From Gracilimonas sp034520725 (GTDB lineage Bacteria > Bacteroidota > Rhodothermia > Balneolales > Balneolaceae), in NCBI GenBank assembly GCA_034520725.1, contig JAXHNH010000024.1:1-64000 (forward strand): a stretch of 64,000 nucleotides of DNA. The letters are read 5' to 3'. Below, piece after piece: positions 51,784 through 59,491 of this stretch. Under the pieces are notes generated by a model. The model did no database searches, was not told the origin of the DNA, and saw only the letters and a program-made list of their open reading frames with translations. A program made the position numbers and the translations under genes. The first letter of the stretch is position 1. Each line of letters begins with the position of its first letter.

Positions 51784-51831
51784 AGTTATAAATGTTAAAT
51801 TACGGCTGTACTCGTTTTAACACTTATAACT
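51784..51831. repeat. Palindrome between DUF3822 and rsmD
   Basis: AGTTATAAATGTTAAA (51784-51799) and TTTTAACACTTATAACT (51815-51831) form imperfect hairpin arms around TTACGGCTGTACTCG. It is built of TTATAA/GTTAAA words; no T-run. It lies in the leader of rsmD. Confidence 0.6.
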
Positions 51832-51850
51832 TAAATTTAAACCCTCCGCC

Positions 51851-52411
51851 ATGCGGATCATTACAGGAAAATTAAAAGGTCGCCAGTTCACCATCCCAAA
51901 AGGACTCGACGTTCGTCCTACCACTGATAGAACCAAGGAAAGCATTTTCAACCTTATTGAAGCCAGGGTGTTTATGGAAGGCACGATCATTCTGGACTTG
52001 TTTGCAGGTTCAGGAAATCTGGGATATGAAGCCATCTCAAGAGGTGCAAAACATGTAACAGCGGTTGAACGAGACTCTCAGAACGTAAAACAGATCGAAA
52101 AGACAGCCAAGGAATTTGGCATCGAAAAACAAATGCGGATCGTGTGTTCTGACGTTCAAAAATTTCTGAATGGAATGGCTACTCCTCATCACTTTATTTT
52201 TTGTGACCCTCCCTACGACTATCCTTTTATGGATGATATGATCGAACAAATACTCTCAAATAACTGGCTGACTGAAGAGGGATGGCTGATGCTTGAACAT
52301 GATAAATACAAGGACTTTAAGGATCATCCGAACTGTACCTTCTCTAAAGCATATGGCCGTACTATTGTTAGCATCTTTCAAAAGCATCCGGTAGATTCTG
52401 AATTAAATTGA
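51851..52411 (+). CDS. rsmD: 16S rRNA (guanine(966)-N2)-methyltransferase RsmD
   Basis: 186 aa. MRIITGKLKGRQFTIPKGLDVRPTTDRTKESIFNLI is the RsmD signature. The SAM-binding motif is ILDLFAGSGNLGYEAISRGA with VTAVERD. The catalytic NPPY-type motif is FIFCDPPYDYPFM (DPPY, the usual DPPF/Y of RsmD). It methylates G966 in helix 31 of 16S rRNA during 30S maturation. Followed 4 nt later by coaD, the common rsmD-coaD pairing. Confidence 0.95.
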   Translation: MRIITGKLKGRQFTIPKGLDVRPTTDRTKESIFNLIEARVFMEGTIILDLFAGSGNLGYEAISRGAKHVTAVERDSQNVKQIEKTAKEFGIEKQMRIVCSDVQKFLNGMATPHHFIFCDPPYDYPFMDDMIEQILSNNWLTEEGWLMLEHDKYKDFKDHPNCTFSKAYGRTIVSIFQKHPVDSELN

Positions 52412-52415
52412 GCCT

Positions 52416-52925
52416 ATGAAAACCATTGCCCTTTACCCCGGTTCTTTCGACCCGATCACAAACGGTCACCTTGATATTCTTAAGCGAGCAACCAAATTGT
52501 TCGAGAAAGTGATTGTCACGGTTGCTGTAAATCATAAAAAAGAGGCTGTATTCAGTGGTGAAGAACGAGTTGAGCTGATCAAAACCTGTATTAATGGGAA
52601 GGATTGGTCAAAGAATGTAATCGTCAATCAATTTACCGGACTTTTAGTTGACCATGCCCAAAGGTTGAATGCTGATACCCTTGTAAGGGGTGTACGACAG
52701 ATCTCAGATTTTGAATATGAATTTCGTATGGCGCTAACCAACAAGCGGCTCGCTCCTGAAGTAGACACTGTTTTCCTGATGCCTGACGAAGAATTCACTT
52801 TTATTTCAGCCTCCATTGTTAAAGAAGTAGCTTACTGGGATGGAGACCTAAGCTCCTTTGTACCTGAAGTTGTAGCCGAAGCACTCAAGAATAAGTTCAG
52901 GGATAAGGGGAAAATACAGAAATAA
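52416..52925 (+). CDS. coaD: Phosphopantetheine adenylyltransferase
   Basis: 169 aa, normal length. It transfers AMP from ATP to 4'-phosphopantetheine giving dephospho-CoA. The nucleotidyltransferase motif is ALYPGSFDPITNGHLDIL (TxGH form of HxGH). VTVAVNHKKEAVFSGEERVELI, NADTLVRGVRQISDFEYEFRMALTNKRL and FTFISASIVKEVAYWDGDLSSFVP (ISSS-like) are all family-typical. Cytosolic hexamer in known homologues. Overall intact. Confidence 0.97.
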   Translation: MKTIALYPGSFDPITNGHLDILKRATKLFEKVIVTVAVNHKKEAVFSGEERVELIKTCINGKDWSKNVIVNQFTGLLVDHAQRLNADTLVRGVRQISDFEYEFRMALTNKRLAPEVDTVFLMPDEEFTFISASIVKEVAYWDGDLSSFVPEVVAEALKNKFRDKGKIQK

Positions 52926-53009
52926 GGCAATACGGAGTTTCATATACCCCGATTATCTTATCTTCTTATCAAGTACACATAAAACACACTTTCAACACGT
53001 AGCTAACAG

Positions 53010-54203
53010 ATGATTTCAAAACGAGCACAACAATTACAACCTTCTGCAACGCTTAAAGTCACCGGCAGAGCCAAAGAATTAAAAAGACAGGGTAAATCCA
53101 TTGTATCGCTTAGCGCCGGTGAACCGGATTTTAAAACTCCGAAACATATTTGTGATGCTGCTATAAAAGCGATCAACGACGGCTTCCATGGCTACACCAT
53201 GAACCCCGGCACCCCGGAATTGCGTGAAGCCATCTGTAATAAATTGAAAAGAGACAACGATCTGAGTTACGACCCCTCACAGATCATCTGTTCAAACGGT
53301 GCCAAGCAATCAGTTGGTTTCAGCATTCTGGCACTTATTGACCCGGGTGATGAAGTGATCATTCCGGCACCATACTGGGTCTCTTATCCCGAAATGGTGC
53401 GATTGGCTGAGGGATCATCTGTGATCGTAAGAACTTCATTTGAGAACAATTTTAAACTGACCCCCCAGCAACTTGAAGAAGCCATCACCGATAAGACCAA
53501 AGCTCTTATCCTGTGCTCGCCATCCAACCCTACCGGTGCTCAATACACTGCTGATGAGTTGAAAGGATTGGCAAATGTTCTAAAGAAACATCCTCAGGTT
53601 TACGTCATTTCTGATGAGATCTATGAATACATCGTTTTTGAGGGCGACCATGTTAGCATTCTGAATGTAGCTCCCGAACTGAAAGACAGGGTTGTGCTCA
53701 TCAATGGATTTTCAAAAGGATTTGCAATGACCGGCTGGAGACTCGGCTACCTGGCTGCCAACAGCGAGATTGTAGGAGCTGTTTCCAAGATCCAAAGTCA
53801 GGAAACATCAGCTCCCTCCTCAATTTCCCAGAAAGCCGGAGAAGAAGCTTATAAAGGGAATCTGGATGAGGTCATTGCTATGCGCGATGAGTTTAAAAAG
53901 CGCCGGGATTATCTCGTTGAAGCCTTGAATTCCATTGAAGGCGTCAGTTGTTTTACCCCGGGCGGAGCTTTTTATGTATTCCCGGATATCTCCCATTACA
54001 TCGGATGCACAACGCCTGAAGGTACAAATATCGAATCTTCGACCGACCTATGCCTCTACCTGCTGGATGAGTTCGGATTGGCTCTGGTTCCAGGCGATGC
54101 TTTCGGAGAACCCAACGGAATTCGTTTGAGTTATGCTGCTTCCATGGATGATCTGAAAGAAGCCATGGAACGATTGAAAAAGGGTTTAGCAAGTTTGACT
54201 TAG
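53010..54203 (+). CDS. Aspartate/prephenate-type class I aminotransferase
   Basis: 397 aa. Class I/II PLP fold of the Ib aspartate aminotransferase type: SLSAGEPDFKTPKHICDAA, GFHGYTMNPGTPELREAI, ICSNGAKQSVGFSILALIDPGDEVIIPAPYWVSYPEMV, LCSPSNPTGAQYTADEL, VISDEIYEYIVFEGD (Asp/Tyr contacts to PLP), and INGFSKGFAMTGWRLGYLAA with the Schiff-base Lys of SKG. The conserved Arg near the end is in NGIRLSYAASMDDLKEAMERL. It probably makes aspartate from oxaloacetate and glutamate; prephenate use by related Ib enzymes cannot be excluded. Monocistronic between coaD and a TA pair. Confidence 0.93.
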   Translation: MISKRAQQLQPSATLKVTGRAKELKRQGKSIVSLSAGEPDFKTPKHICDAAIKAINDGFHGYTMNPGTPELREAICNKLKRDNDLSYDPSQIICSNGAKQSVGFSILALIDPGDEVIIPAPYWVSYPEMVRLAEGSSVIVRTSFENNFKLTPQQLEEAITDKTKALILCSPSNPTGAQYTADELKGLANVLKKHPQVYVISDEIYEYIVFEGDHVSILNVAPELKDRVVLINGFSKGFAMTGWRLGYLAANSEIVGAVSKIQSQETSAPSSISQKAGEEAYKGNLDEVIAMRDEFKKRRDYLVEALNSIEGVSCFTPGGAFYVFPDISHYIGCTTPEGTNIESSTDLCLYLLDEFGLALVPGDAFGEPNGIRLSYAASMDDLKEAMERLKKGLASLT

Positions 54204-54267
54204 ATCCGACTCATTTTGAAATCGTTTTGGGTTTTATCATATTTGTCTGTAGTTAACTATTATTATT

Positions 54268-54489
54268 ATGAAAGCATATCAAAAAATAATACGAATTGAC
54301 CCTGGTAAAAGGTTTGGAAAGCCATGTATCAGAGATACAAGAATATCTGTATATGACATATTAGCCTGGCTTTCCAAAGGAATGTCTAAAGAAGAAATAA
54401 TTAGTGATTTTCCGGAATTGACTGTTGAAGATATTGAAGCTTGCCTTTCGTACGCTGCTGATAAAGAACACAGTATCCGCGTAGCTTAA
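54268..54489 (+). CDS. DUF433-family antitoxin
   Basis: 73 aa. IIRIDPGKRFGKPCIRDTRISVYDILAWLSKGMSKEEIISDFPELTVEDIEACLSYAADKEH is a complete DUF433 domain (the DP-R-GKPCIRGTRI-V-DIL pattern; here IRDTRI), a winged/ribbon helix DNA-binding fold. The stop overlaps the DUF5615 start as TAATG, so antitoxin and toxin are translationally coupled. Such pairs are VapBC-like TA modules. Confidence 0.9.
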   Translation: MKAYQKIIRIDPGKRFGKPCIRDTRISVYDILAWLSKGMSKEEIISDFPELTVEDIEACLSYAADKEHSIRVA

Positions 54490-54839
54490 TGAAGCTATTA
54501 CTTGATCAAAATATTTCTTTCAAAGTCTCAAAAAAGCTTAAAACAAATATTCCTGAACTTTTTCATATCAGTGATTTTGACCTTTTAAATTCCCAAGATG
54601 AAGAGATATGGAAATTTGCTAAAAGAGAAAATTATACGATCATCACATTTGATGCAGATTTTTATGATCTTCAGACACTTTTAGGATTCCCACCAAAAAT
54701 AATCTGGCTTAGATTTGGGAATACTACTACTTCAAAAATGATTGATTTTATAAGAACAAATATCTCGTCCATTCGAAATTTTATAACCTCAGAAGATTTT
54801 GATGATATAGGATGCCTTGAGTTTTACAACCTGTCGTAA
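54489..54839 (+). CDS. DUF5615-family PIN-like toxin
   Basis: 116 aa. MKLLLDQNISFKVSKKL opens the Mut7-C/DUF5615 PIN-like fold (LLDQNIS with the first Asp). ELFHISDFDLLNSQDEEIWKFAKRENYTIITFDADFYDLQTLLG supplies the SQDEEIWxFA acid pair and the TFDADF motif, and PPKIIWLRFGNTTT the last strand. Intact toxin of the DUF433-DUF5615 module. The coding bases are more AT-rich than the flanking aminotransferase and FmdB-like genes, as expected for an acquired cassette. Confidence 0.9.
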   Translation: MKLLLDQNISFKVSKKLKTNIPELFHISDFDLLNSQDEEIWKFAKRENYTIITFDADFYDLQTLLGFPPKIIWLRFGNTTTSKMIDFIRTNISSIRNFITSEDFDDIGCLEFYNLS

Positions 54840-54908
54840 CTTTAAATTAGCACAAAATTTGTATAAAGCCATTTAACATTCATCATTAACTAATTTATAA
54901 TTTCCACA

Positions 54909-55202
54909 ATGCCTACATACGAGTATAAAAGAGAAGACGGAACCACGTTTGAGATCGTCCAGAAGATGAGCGAAGATGCACTGACAACATGTCCAACTAC
55001 CGGACAAAATGTGAAGCGCATCATTTCGGGTGGAGGCGGAGTAGTTTATAAAGGCGAGGGTTGGTACGTGACTGATTACAAAGATGGCGGACGAAAATCA
55101 GCCTCAACTCCACCTGCTGATGCTGCTGATAACGGAAGTCCGGAAACCAAAGCTGAAGCTCCCAAGAAGGAAGTCACTAAAGAAACCAAATCAGCTGAAT
55201 AA
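54909..55202 (+). CDS. FmdB-like protein lacking the zinc cysteines
   Basis: 97 aa. The layout follows FmdB zinc-ribbon regulators: MPTYEYK...FEIVQKMSEDALTTCP...VKRIISGGGGVVYKGEGWYVTDYK. But CxxC after YEY is replaced by REDG, and the second pair is CPTTG with only one Cys, so zinc cannot be held in the usual way. The low-complexity tail (ASTPPADAADNGSPETKAEAPKK) is disordered. Close relatives in Bacteroidota may share this loss (recollection). Role unknown; DNA or ribosome binding of the FmdB type cannot be assumed. Confidence 0.8.
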   Translation: MPTYEYKREDGTTFEIVQKMSEDALTTCPTTGQNVKRIISGGGGVVYKGEGWYVTDYKDGGRKSASTPPADAADNGSPETKAEAPKKEVTKETKSAE

Positions 55203-55207
55203 TTTTT

Positions 55208-55302
55208 CAATATCCAATATTCAACACGGAATACTCAATTTCCAGGTACCTCTTGATTGAAATTGAGTATTGGATATTCATTATTGGATATTGGATATTC
55301 TA
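55208..55302. repeat. Stuttering AT-rich palindrome in the leader of the MarR/GbsR gene
   Basis: AATATCCAATATTC ... GGAATACTCAATTTC is mirrored by GAAATTGAGTATTGGATATTC ... TTGGATATTGGATATTC around CAGGTACCTCTTGATT. It starts 6 nt after the FmdB-like stop and ends 6 nt before the ATG of the regulator, filling the whole intergenic gap. It would place a strong hairpin over the ribosome-binding region. Confidence 0.75.
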
Positions 55303-55307
55303 TCCTT

Positions 55308-55880
55308 ATGGAACACTCACCGGCATATCAGGAAGCATTAGACCAATTCGTCCTACTTTGGGGTGAAATGGCCTCGGCGTGGGGCATCAACAAAACTATG
55401 TCTCAGATTCACGCTTTACTCTATGCCGAGTCACAGCCACAGGATACTGACTCTATCATGGAAACCCTCGACATCAGTCGCGGTAATGCCAACATGAACC
55501 TAAGGCGACTAGTTGACTGGGAATTGATCCATAAAACCGGCTATCCCGGTGACCGTAAGGATTATTATTCTGCCGAAACAGATGTATGGAAGATCGTTTC
55601 CACCATTATCCGGGAGCGTCAGCAACGAGAGATCGCTCCAATTCGTGAAAACCTTGAGAAATGTGTTGAAACCCTTGAATCAGGTGGATTAGAGGATCAG
55701 GAAAGCAAGGAATTCAAGGTGCGTATAGAGAACTATATGGAGTTCCTTGAAATGTTTGAACGTTTCACCGATGCCCTGCTGCCCTACATCAATAAAAAGA
55801 ATCTCGGGTTCCTGAAGCAGCTTGTGAAACTGGTAGAGGTCAAAGAATCACTGACCGGAAAGAAAAAGAGCGATGATTGA
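55308..55880 (+). CDS. MarR/GbsR-family transcriptional regulator
   Basis: 190 aa from ATG 55308; an earlier frame start at 55257 lies inside the palindromic repeat and is rejected. N-terminal winged helix: ALDQFVLLWGEMASAWGINKTMSQIHALLYAESQPQDTDSIMETLDISRGNANMNLRRLVDWELIHKTGYPGDRKDYYSAETDVWKI is the GbsR-like pattern (WGIN-T-SQIHALLY; SRGN-NMNLR-L--W-L). The C-terminal half is a long coiled coil for dimerisation. GbsR-type proteins often sense choline/betaine; the effector here is unknown. It overlaps yraN by 8 bp. Confidence 0.87.
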   Translation: MEHSPAYQEALDQFVLLWGEMASAWGINKTMSQIHALLYAESQPQDTDSIMETLDISRGNANMNLRRLVDWELIHKTGYPGDRKDYYSAETDVWKIVSTIIRERQQREIAPIRENLEKCVETLESGGLEDQESKEFKVRIENYMEFLEMFERFTDALLPYINKKNLGFLKQLVKLVEVKESLTGKKKSDD

Positions 55881-56238
55881 TAAATCTCATCGTGAGATCG
55901 GAAATACCGGTGAAGACCTGGCTTGTGAATTTCTGGAATCAAAAGGTTGGAAGATCCTCGACCGAAATTTCTTTTTTGACCGTGCTGAAGTTGACGTCAT
56001 AGCTCAGAATGGGCCTGTTATTGTATTTTTGGAAGTGAAGTTAAGGTCAACCACTAAATTCGGACAGCCTTTTGAGTACGTAACTGAAAACAAAGTAAAG
56101 AACATTTTTAAAGCAGCAGAAGCGTGGATCAGGGAAAAAGAGATGCATGATACGCCCCTGCGTTTCGATATTATCGGAATCATAAAGAAAAAAAACCAAG
56201 CGCCGGAATTTAATCATATTGAGGATGCTTATAGGTAG
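55873..56238 (+). CDS. YraN / UPF0102-family protein
   Basis: 121 aa. HREIGNTGEDLACEFLESKGWKILDRNFFFDRAEVDVIAQNGPVIVFLEVKLRSTTKFGQPFEYVTENKVKNIFKAAEAWI is the UPF0102 domain. It is an endonuclease-like (PD-(D/E)xK) fold with E in GE, D in EVDVI and the EVK triad, as in Holliday-junction resolvase-like proteins. The biological role is unproven. The start lies within the end of the regulator gene; the stop TAG falls inside a palindromic repeat. Confidence 0.93.
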   Translation: MIDKSHREIGNTGEDLACEFLESKGWKILDRNFFFDRAEVDVIAQNGPVIVFLEVKLRSTTKFGQPFEYVTENKVKNIFKAAEAWIREKEMHDTPLRFDIIGIIKKKNQAPEFNHIEDAYR

Positions 56239-56297
56239 GTGTTAGGAGCAAGGTGTTAGGTTTTAGAAAGAACACTAACACCTAAAACCTAACACCT
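56233..56297. repeat. Stuttering palindrome (AGGTGTTAG words) at the yraN stop
   Basis: Perfect 16-bp arms AGGTGTTAGGTTTTAG (56251-56266) and CTAAAACCTAACACCT (56282-56297). The left arm is preceded by another TAGGTGTTAGG copy that includes the yraN stop codon, and the loop contains AACACTAACA. Same words as 47434-47505. Leads into the polX leader. Confidence 0.8.
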
Positions 56298-56343
56298 CGG
56301 CCCTAAACTTAACATTTATAATTACCGCATTTAAAAATACACC

Positions 56344-58104
56344 ATGCCCTTTACTAACGACGAAATTGCTTCCAAACTCCGTGAAGTTTCACAATTAATG
56401 CAGCTTGCCGGTGAGAACCGCTTCAAGGTGATAGCTTTTGACCGGGCGGCTCAAACCATTGAAGGTTTGCAGGACAGCATCGACGATTATATTCAGGACA
56501 AAACGCTGACGGACATTAAGGGCGTTGGTAAATCTATTGCTGAGGATATCTACGCCCTGGCAGAAACCGGAAAGATGCCTGTACTTGAAGCCTTTAAGGA
56601 AAAAGTACCGGAAGGACTGGTTGACTGGCTTAACATTTCAGGGCTTGGACCGAAGAATGCATACAAGATCCATAATGAACTTGGCATCAGTACCATTGAA
56701 GAATTGAAGGAAAAGCTTAAGGATGGATCTGTTGCTTCCCTTTCGGGTTTGGGCAAGAAGTCGGCAGAAAAGATCATGAAATCTATTGAATGGATGGAAA
56801 AATTCAATGAGCGCTGCAGACTGGACGAAGCCAAAGAGATCTCAACCCCAATATTTGAAAGCCTGAAAGACCTGGAAGGCGTTCAGCAGATAGAGGTAGC
56901 GGGTTCATACCGCAGAGGACTTGAGACCATCGGAGATATCGATATCCTGATAGCTGCTGAGAAAGAATACATTGAAGGGCTATTTGATGTATTTACCAAT
57001 CATGATCGCGTCACTGAAGTTTTAGGTCGCGGTGATACCAAGAGTTCAGTAAGAACCAAAGAAGGCCGGCAAGCTGATCTTCGAATTGTTTCAAACAACG
57101 AATTTCCGGCCGCACTCATGTACTTTACGGGCAGCAAGGACCATAACGTTGTTTTGAGGCAACGCGCCCGTGAACGCGGTATGGGCTTAAATGAATATGG
57201 CCTCTTCAAACTGAATGATGAAGGGGAAACCGATTTCGATTCGCCTATTGAATTCAACAGTGAAGCGGATATCTATAAAAAACTAGACCTCCATTTTGTA
57301 CCTCCGGAACTCCGGGAAGATCGTGGTGAATTTGATATCTATGAAGAACAGAACAAGCTGGAATTGGTCACAGACGATGATATTCTGGGAGTCATTCATG
57401 CTCACAGTACCTACAGTGATGGTAAATATTCGATCCGTGAGATGGCAGAGGCCTGCATGGAACGCGGTTACGAATACCTTGGATTGACCGACCATTCCCA
57501 AACGGCAGCCTATGCCGGTGGGCTTTCTGCTGATGAGATCAGGAAGCAGTGGGATGAAATTGATCAACTGAATGAAGAATTCAGAGAAGCCGGAAAAGAT
57601 TTTGTGATCTTTAAAGGCATTGAATCAGATATTCTGGCGGACGGTTCTCTCGATTATAAGGATGAGATCCTGGAAGGATTCGATTTTGTTATTGCTAGTG
57701 TGCACCAATCCCTTAACATGCCTCGCGAAGAAATGATGGAACGCATGCGAAATGCCATCAAAAATCCTTACACCAGAATTCTTGGTCACCCTACCGGTCG
57801 CCTGTTATTGAAACGAAATGGCAGTGATCTTGACCTGAATGAACTTGTTGCTTTGGCCGCTGAACACAACACAGCTATTGAGATCAACGCCAACCCCCAC
57901 AGATTGGACATCGACTGGAGGTTTGGAAATAAGGCACGCGAGGTTGGAATGATGACCTCCATTAACCCGGATGCCCATACCGTTGAGGGTATCGATGATA
58001 TTCAATTCGGAGTTCGGATTGCCCGAAAAGGAAAGTATGGGAAAGACCGGGTACTCAACGCTAAAAGTGCTGATGAAGTGATGGATTTTTTTAAGGCTAG
58101 ATAG
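56344..58104 (+). CDS. polX: Family X DNA polymerase / 3'-5' exonuclease (PolX)
   Basis: 586 aa, full length. The 8-kDa-like and HhH region (1-150) has LQLAGENRFKVIAFDRAAQTIE, then IKGVGKSIAEDIY, ISGLGPKNAYKIH and LSGLGKKSAEKI helix-hairpin-helix repeats. The pol beta palm has VAGSYRRGLETIGDIDILIA (187-204; metal Asp 198 and 200) and RQADLRIV. The C-terminal PHP domain (about 345-586) has VIHAHSTYSDGKYS, LGLTDHSQTAAYAGGL, KGIESDIL, FDFVIASVH, ILGHPTGRLLL, IEINANPHRLDIDW and SINPDAH, with all metal ligands. It acts in base-excision repair gap filling with Mn-dependent 3'-5' exonuclease/AP activity. Confidence 0.96.
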   Translation: MPFTNDEIASKLREVSQLMQLAGENRFKVIAFDRAAQTIEGLQDSIDDYIQDKTLTDIKGVGKSIAEDIYALAETGKMPVLEAFKEKVPEGLVDWLNISGLGPKNAYKIHNELGISTIEELKEKLKDGSVASLSGLGKKSAEKIMKSIEWMEKFNERCRLDEAKEISTPIFESLKDLEGVQQIEVAGSYRRGLETIGDIDILIAAEKEYIEGLFDVFTNHDRVTEVLGRGDTKSSVRTKEGRQADLRIVSNNEFPAALMYFTGSKDHNVVLRQRARERGMGLNEYGLFKLNDEGETDFDSPIEFNSEADIYKKLDLHFVPPELREDRGEFDIYEEQNKLELVTDDDILGVIHAHSTYSDGKYSIREMAEACMERGYEYLGLTDHSQTAAYAGGLSADEIRKQWDEIDQLNEEFREAGKDFVIFKGIESDILADGSLDYKDEILEGFDFVIASVHQSLNMPREEMMERMRNAIKNPYTRILGHPTGRLLLKRNGSDLDLNELVALAAEHNTAIEINANPHRLDIDWRFGNKAREVGMMTSINPDAHTVEGIDDIQFGVRIARKGKYGKDRVLNAKSADEVMDFFKAR

Positions 58105-58107
58105 TGC

Positions 58108-58500
58108 CTACCTCAGCAATTTCATTCCCTTAAGTTTTGATGCTTTTTTGTCGAAGGTAAAAGTGGGACTATGATTTGTAAACTCATTTTGGGCAGTGAT
58201 CAGGCAATCCTCAAAATCAGCGTTAGAAAGCTCATACATATCGAGAGCCTTTTCAATAATTTTATCATCCTGCACATCAAGTGCCTCTGTATTAATTAGA
58301 TGGCGAAATGTTTGAATCAACTCATCCTTTGAATAATTATAGAGGCCGGATAATACCCAAGCGGCCTCTACTATAACATGAACATTAATTGTTAAGGATC
58401 TTTCTCGATACTCTTCAAATAAAGCGAGTACTTGTTGAAATTGGCCTTCATCATCCCTGACTAAAAATCGGATGAGGATATTCGTATCTATTGCTGCCAT
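58108..58500 (-). CDS. PIN-domain toxin (VapC type)
   Basis: 130 aa. MAAIDTNILIRFLVRDD gives the first Asp (D5, DTN motif). TINVHVIVEAAWVLSG supplies the Glu. DVQDDKIIEKALDMYELSNADFEDCLITAQ holds the third Asp (ADFEDCL), and TFTFDKKASKLKG the fourth (TFDKKA). This is the canonical VapC layout. The ATG overlaps the antitoxin stop by 1 nt. Convergent with polX, with only 3 bp between the stops. Confidence 0.93.
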   Translation of the reverse strand: MAAIDTNILIRFLVRDDEGQFQQVLALFEEYRERSLTINVHVIVEAAWVLSGLYNYSKDELIQTFRHLINTEALDVQDDKIIEKALDMYELSNADFEDCLITAQNEFTNHSPTFTFDKKASKLKGMKLLR

Positions 58501-58751
58501 TATTTTTTATACTTTTTCCTAAAATAATCTGCTACCCCTTCATTCATTTCTTCAATAGTCTTTGCTTTTTGTCCGGGCCGATAAAGCATACCAGCCGTAT
58601 CCATAATAGAATATGTTTTGGTTGATACTTCTAGCTTTCCTTTATCATTTACTTCAAAATCAACCTTATCCCCGGGTTTCAACCCCAGTTTGTCTCTGAT
58701 CTTTTTGGGGATAGTTACCTGCCCTTTGGATGTAATTGTTGCCGTGGCCAT
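58500..58751 (-). CDS. AbrB/SpoVT-type antitoxin (VapB)
   Basis: 83 aa. ATATITSKGQVTIPKKIRDKLGLKPGDKVDFEVNDKGKLEVS is a swapped-hairpin AbrB domain (TSKGQVTIPK-IR--L-L--GD). The C-terminal part (IMDTAGMLYRPGQKAKTIEEMNEGVADYFRKKYKK) is the toxin-binding arm. It heads the two-gene vapBC unit and would bind its own promoter in the 129-bp gap to the flavin reductase gene. Confidence 0.93.
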   Translation of the reverse strand: MATATITSKGQVTIPKKIRDKLGLKPGDKVDFEVNDKGKLEVSTKTYSIMDTAGMLYRPGQKAKTIEEMNEGVADYFRKKYKK

Positions 58752-58880
58752 AATTCTTACTTTTCTTGCTATATGTAAGGAATTTGTATAATTAGAGAAC
58801 TATTCGCAAACGTCATTATTATGCATGATTTCGAAAATTAGCTACCTTTGGCCTGACTCTTAACCTCTAATTATTTCGAA

Positions 58881-59480
58881 GTGATCATCGACAAAACTCA
58901 GTTCTCAGAAGTGGATATCGTTAAGCTTGTCAAAGGCACGGTCGTCCCAAGACCCATTGCCTGGATATCATCCGTTGGAAAAAGTGGGGTCCCAAATTTG
59001 GCTCCCTATAGTTTTTTCAACGTCATTTCCACTAAACCAGTCATGTTTATGATTGCCAGCGGGCCGGGTGAGAACGTGGGAAAAACAGGAGATAAAGATA
59101 CACTTTCCAATATCAGAGAAAACGGTGATTTCGTTATCAATATGGCCTCAGCTTCACTTGCCGACCGAATGCACCAATGCAGCACTGTTTACCCAAAAGA
59201 TATCAGTGAATTTGAAGAGGCAGGCTTAACTGTGGCAGAGAGTAAACTTGTAAAGGCACCCCGGGTTGCTGAGGCACCGATCAGTATGGAATGTATACTT
59301 AAGGATGTCCTTGAATTCGGCAATTTCAACCAGATCATTGGCGAACTAGTCTGCTACCATATTGATGATGAAGTGTATATGGAAAACGACAAGGTAGATT
59401 ACCAAAAATATGATCCGATCGGAAGAATGGCGGCAAACTACACTCATGTCAGGGACTTATTCTTTCCGGGGGACGTGTGA
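58881..59480 (+). CDS. Flavin reductase-family (FMN-binding split barrel) protein
   Basis: 199 aa from GTG 58881. KGTVVPRPIAWISSVGKSGVPNLAPYSFFNVISTKPVMFMIASG is the DIM6/flavin-reductase signature with the RPIAW FMN-binding motif. DTLSNIRENGDFVINMASASLADRMHQCS and FEEAGLTVAESKLVKAPRVAEAPISMECIL follow the family. FNQIIGELVCYHIDD and YDPIGRMAANYTHVRDLFFPGD complete it. It reduces FMN or acts as flavoprotein oxidoreductase; the substrate is not evident. A single gene; it converges on the DUF4153 gene with 11 bp between the stops. Confidence 0.92.
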   Translation: MIIDKTQFSEVDIVKLVKGTVVPRPIAWISSVGKSGVPNLAPYSFFNVISTKPVMFMIASGPGENVGKTGDKDTLSNIRENGDFVINMASASLADRMHQCSTVYPKDISEFEEAGLTVAESKLVKAPRVAEAPISMECILKDVLEFGNFNQIIGELVCYHIDDEVYMENDKVDYQKYDPIGRMAANYTHVRDLFFPGDV

Positions 59481-59491
59481 TGCTTTTTTTC

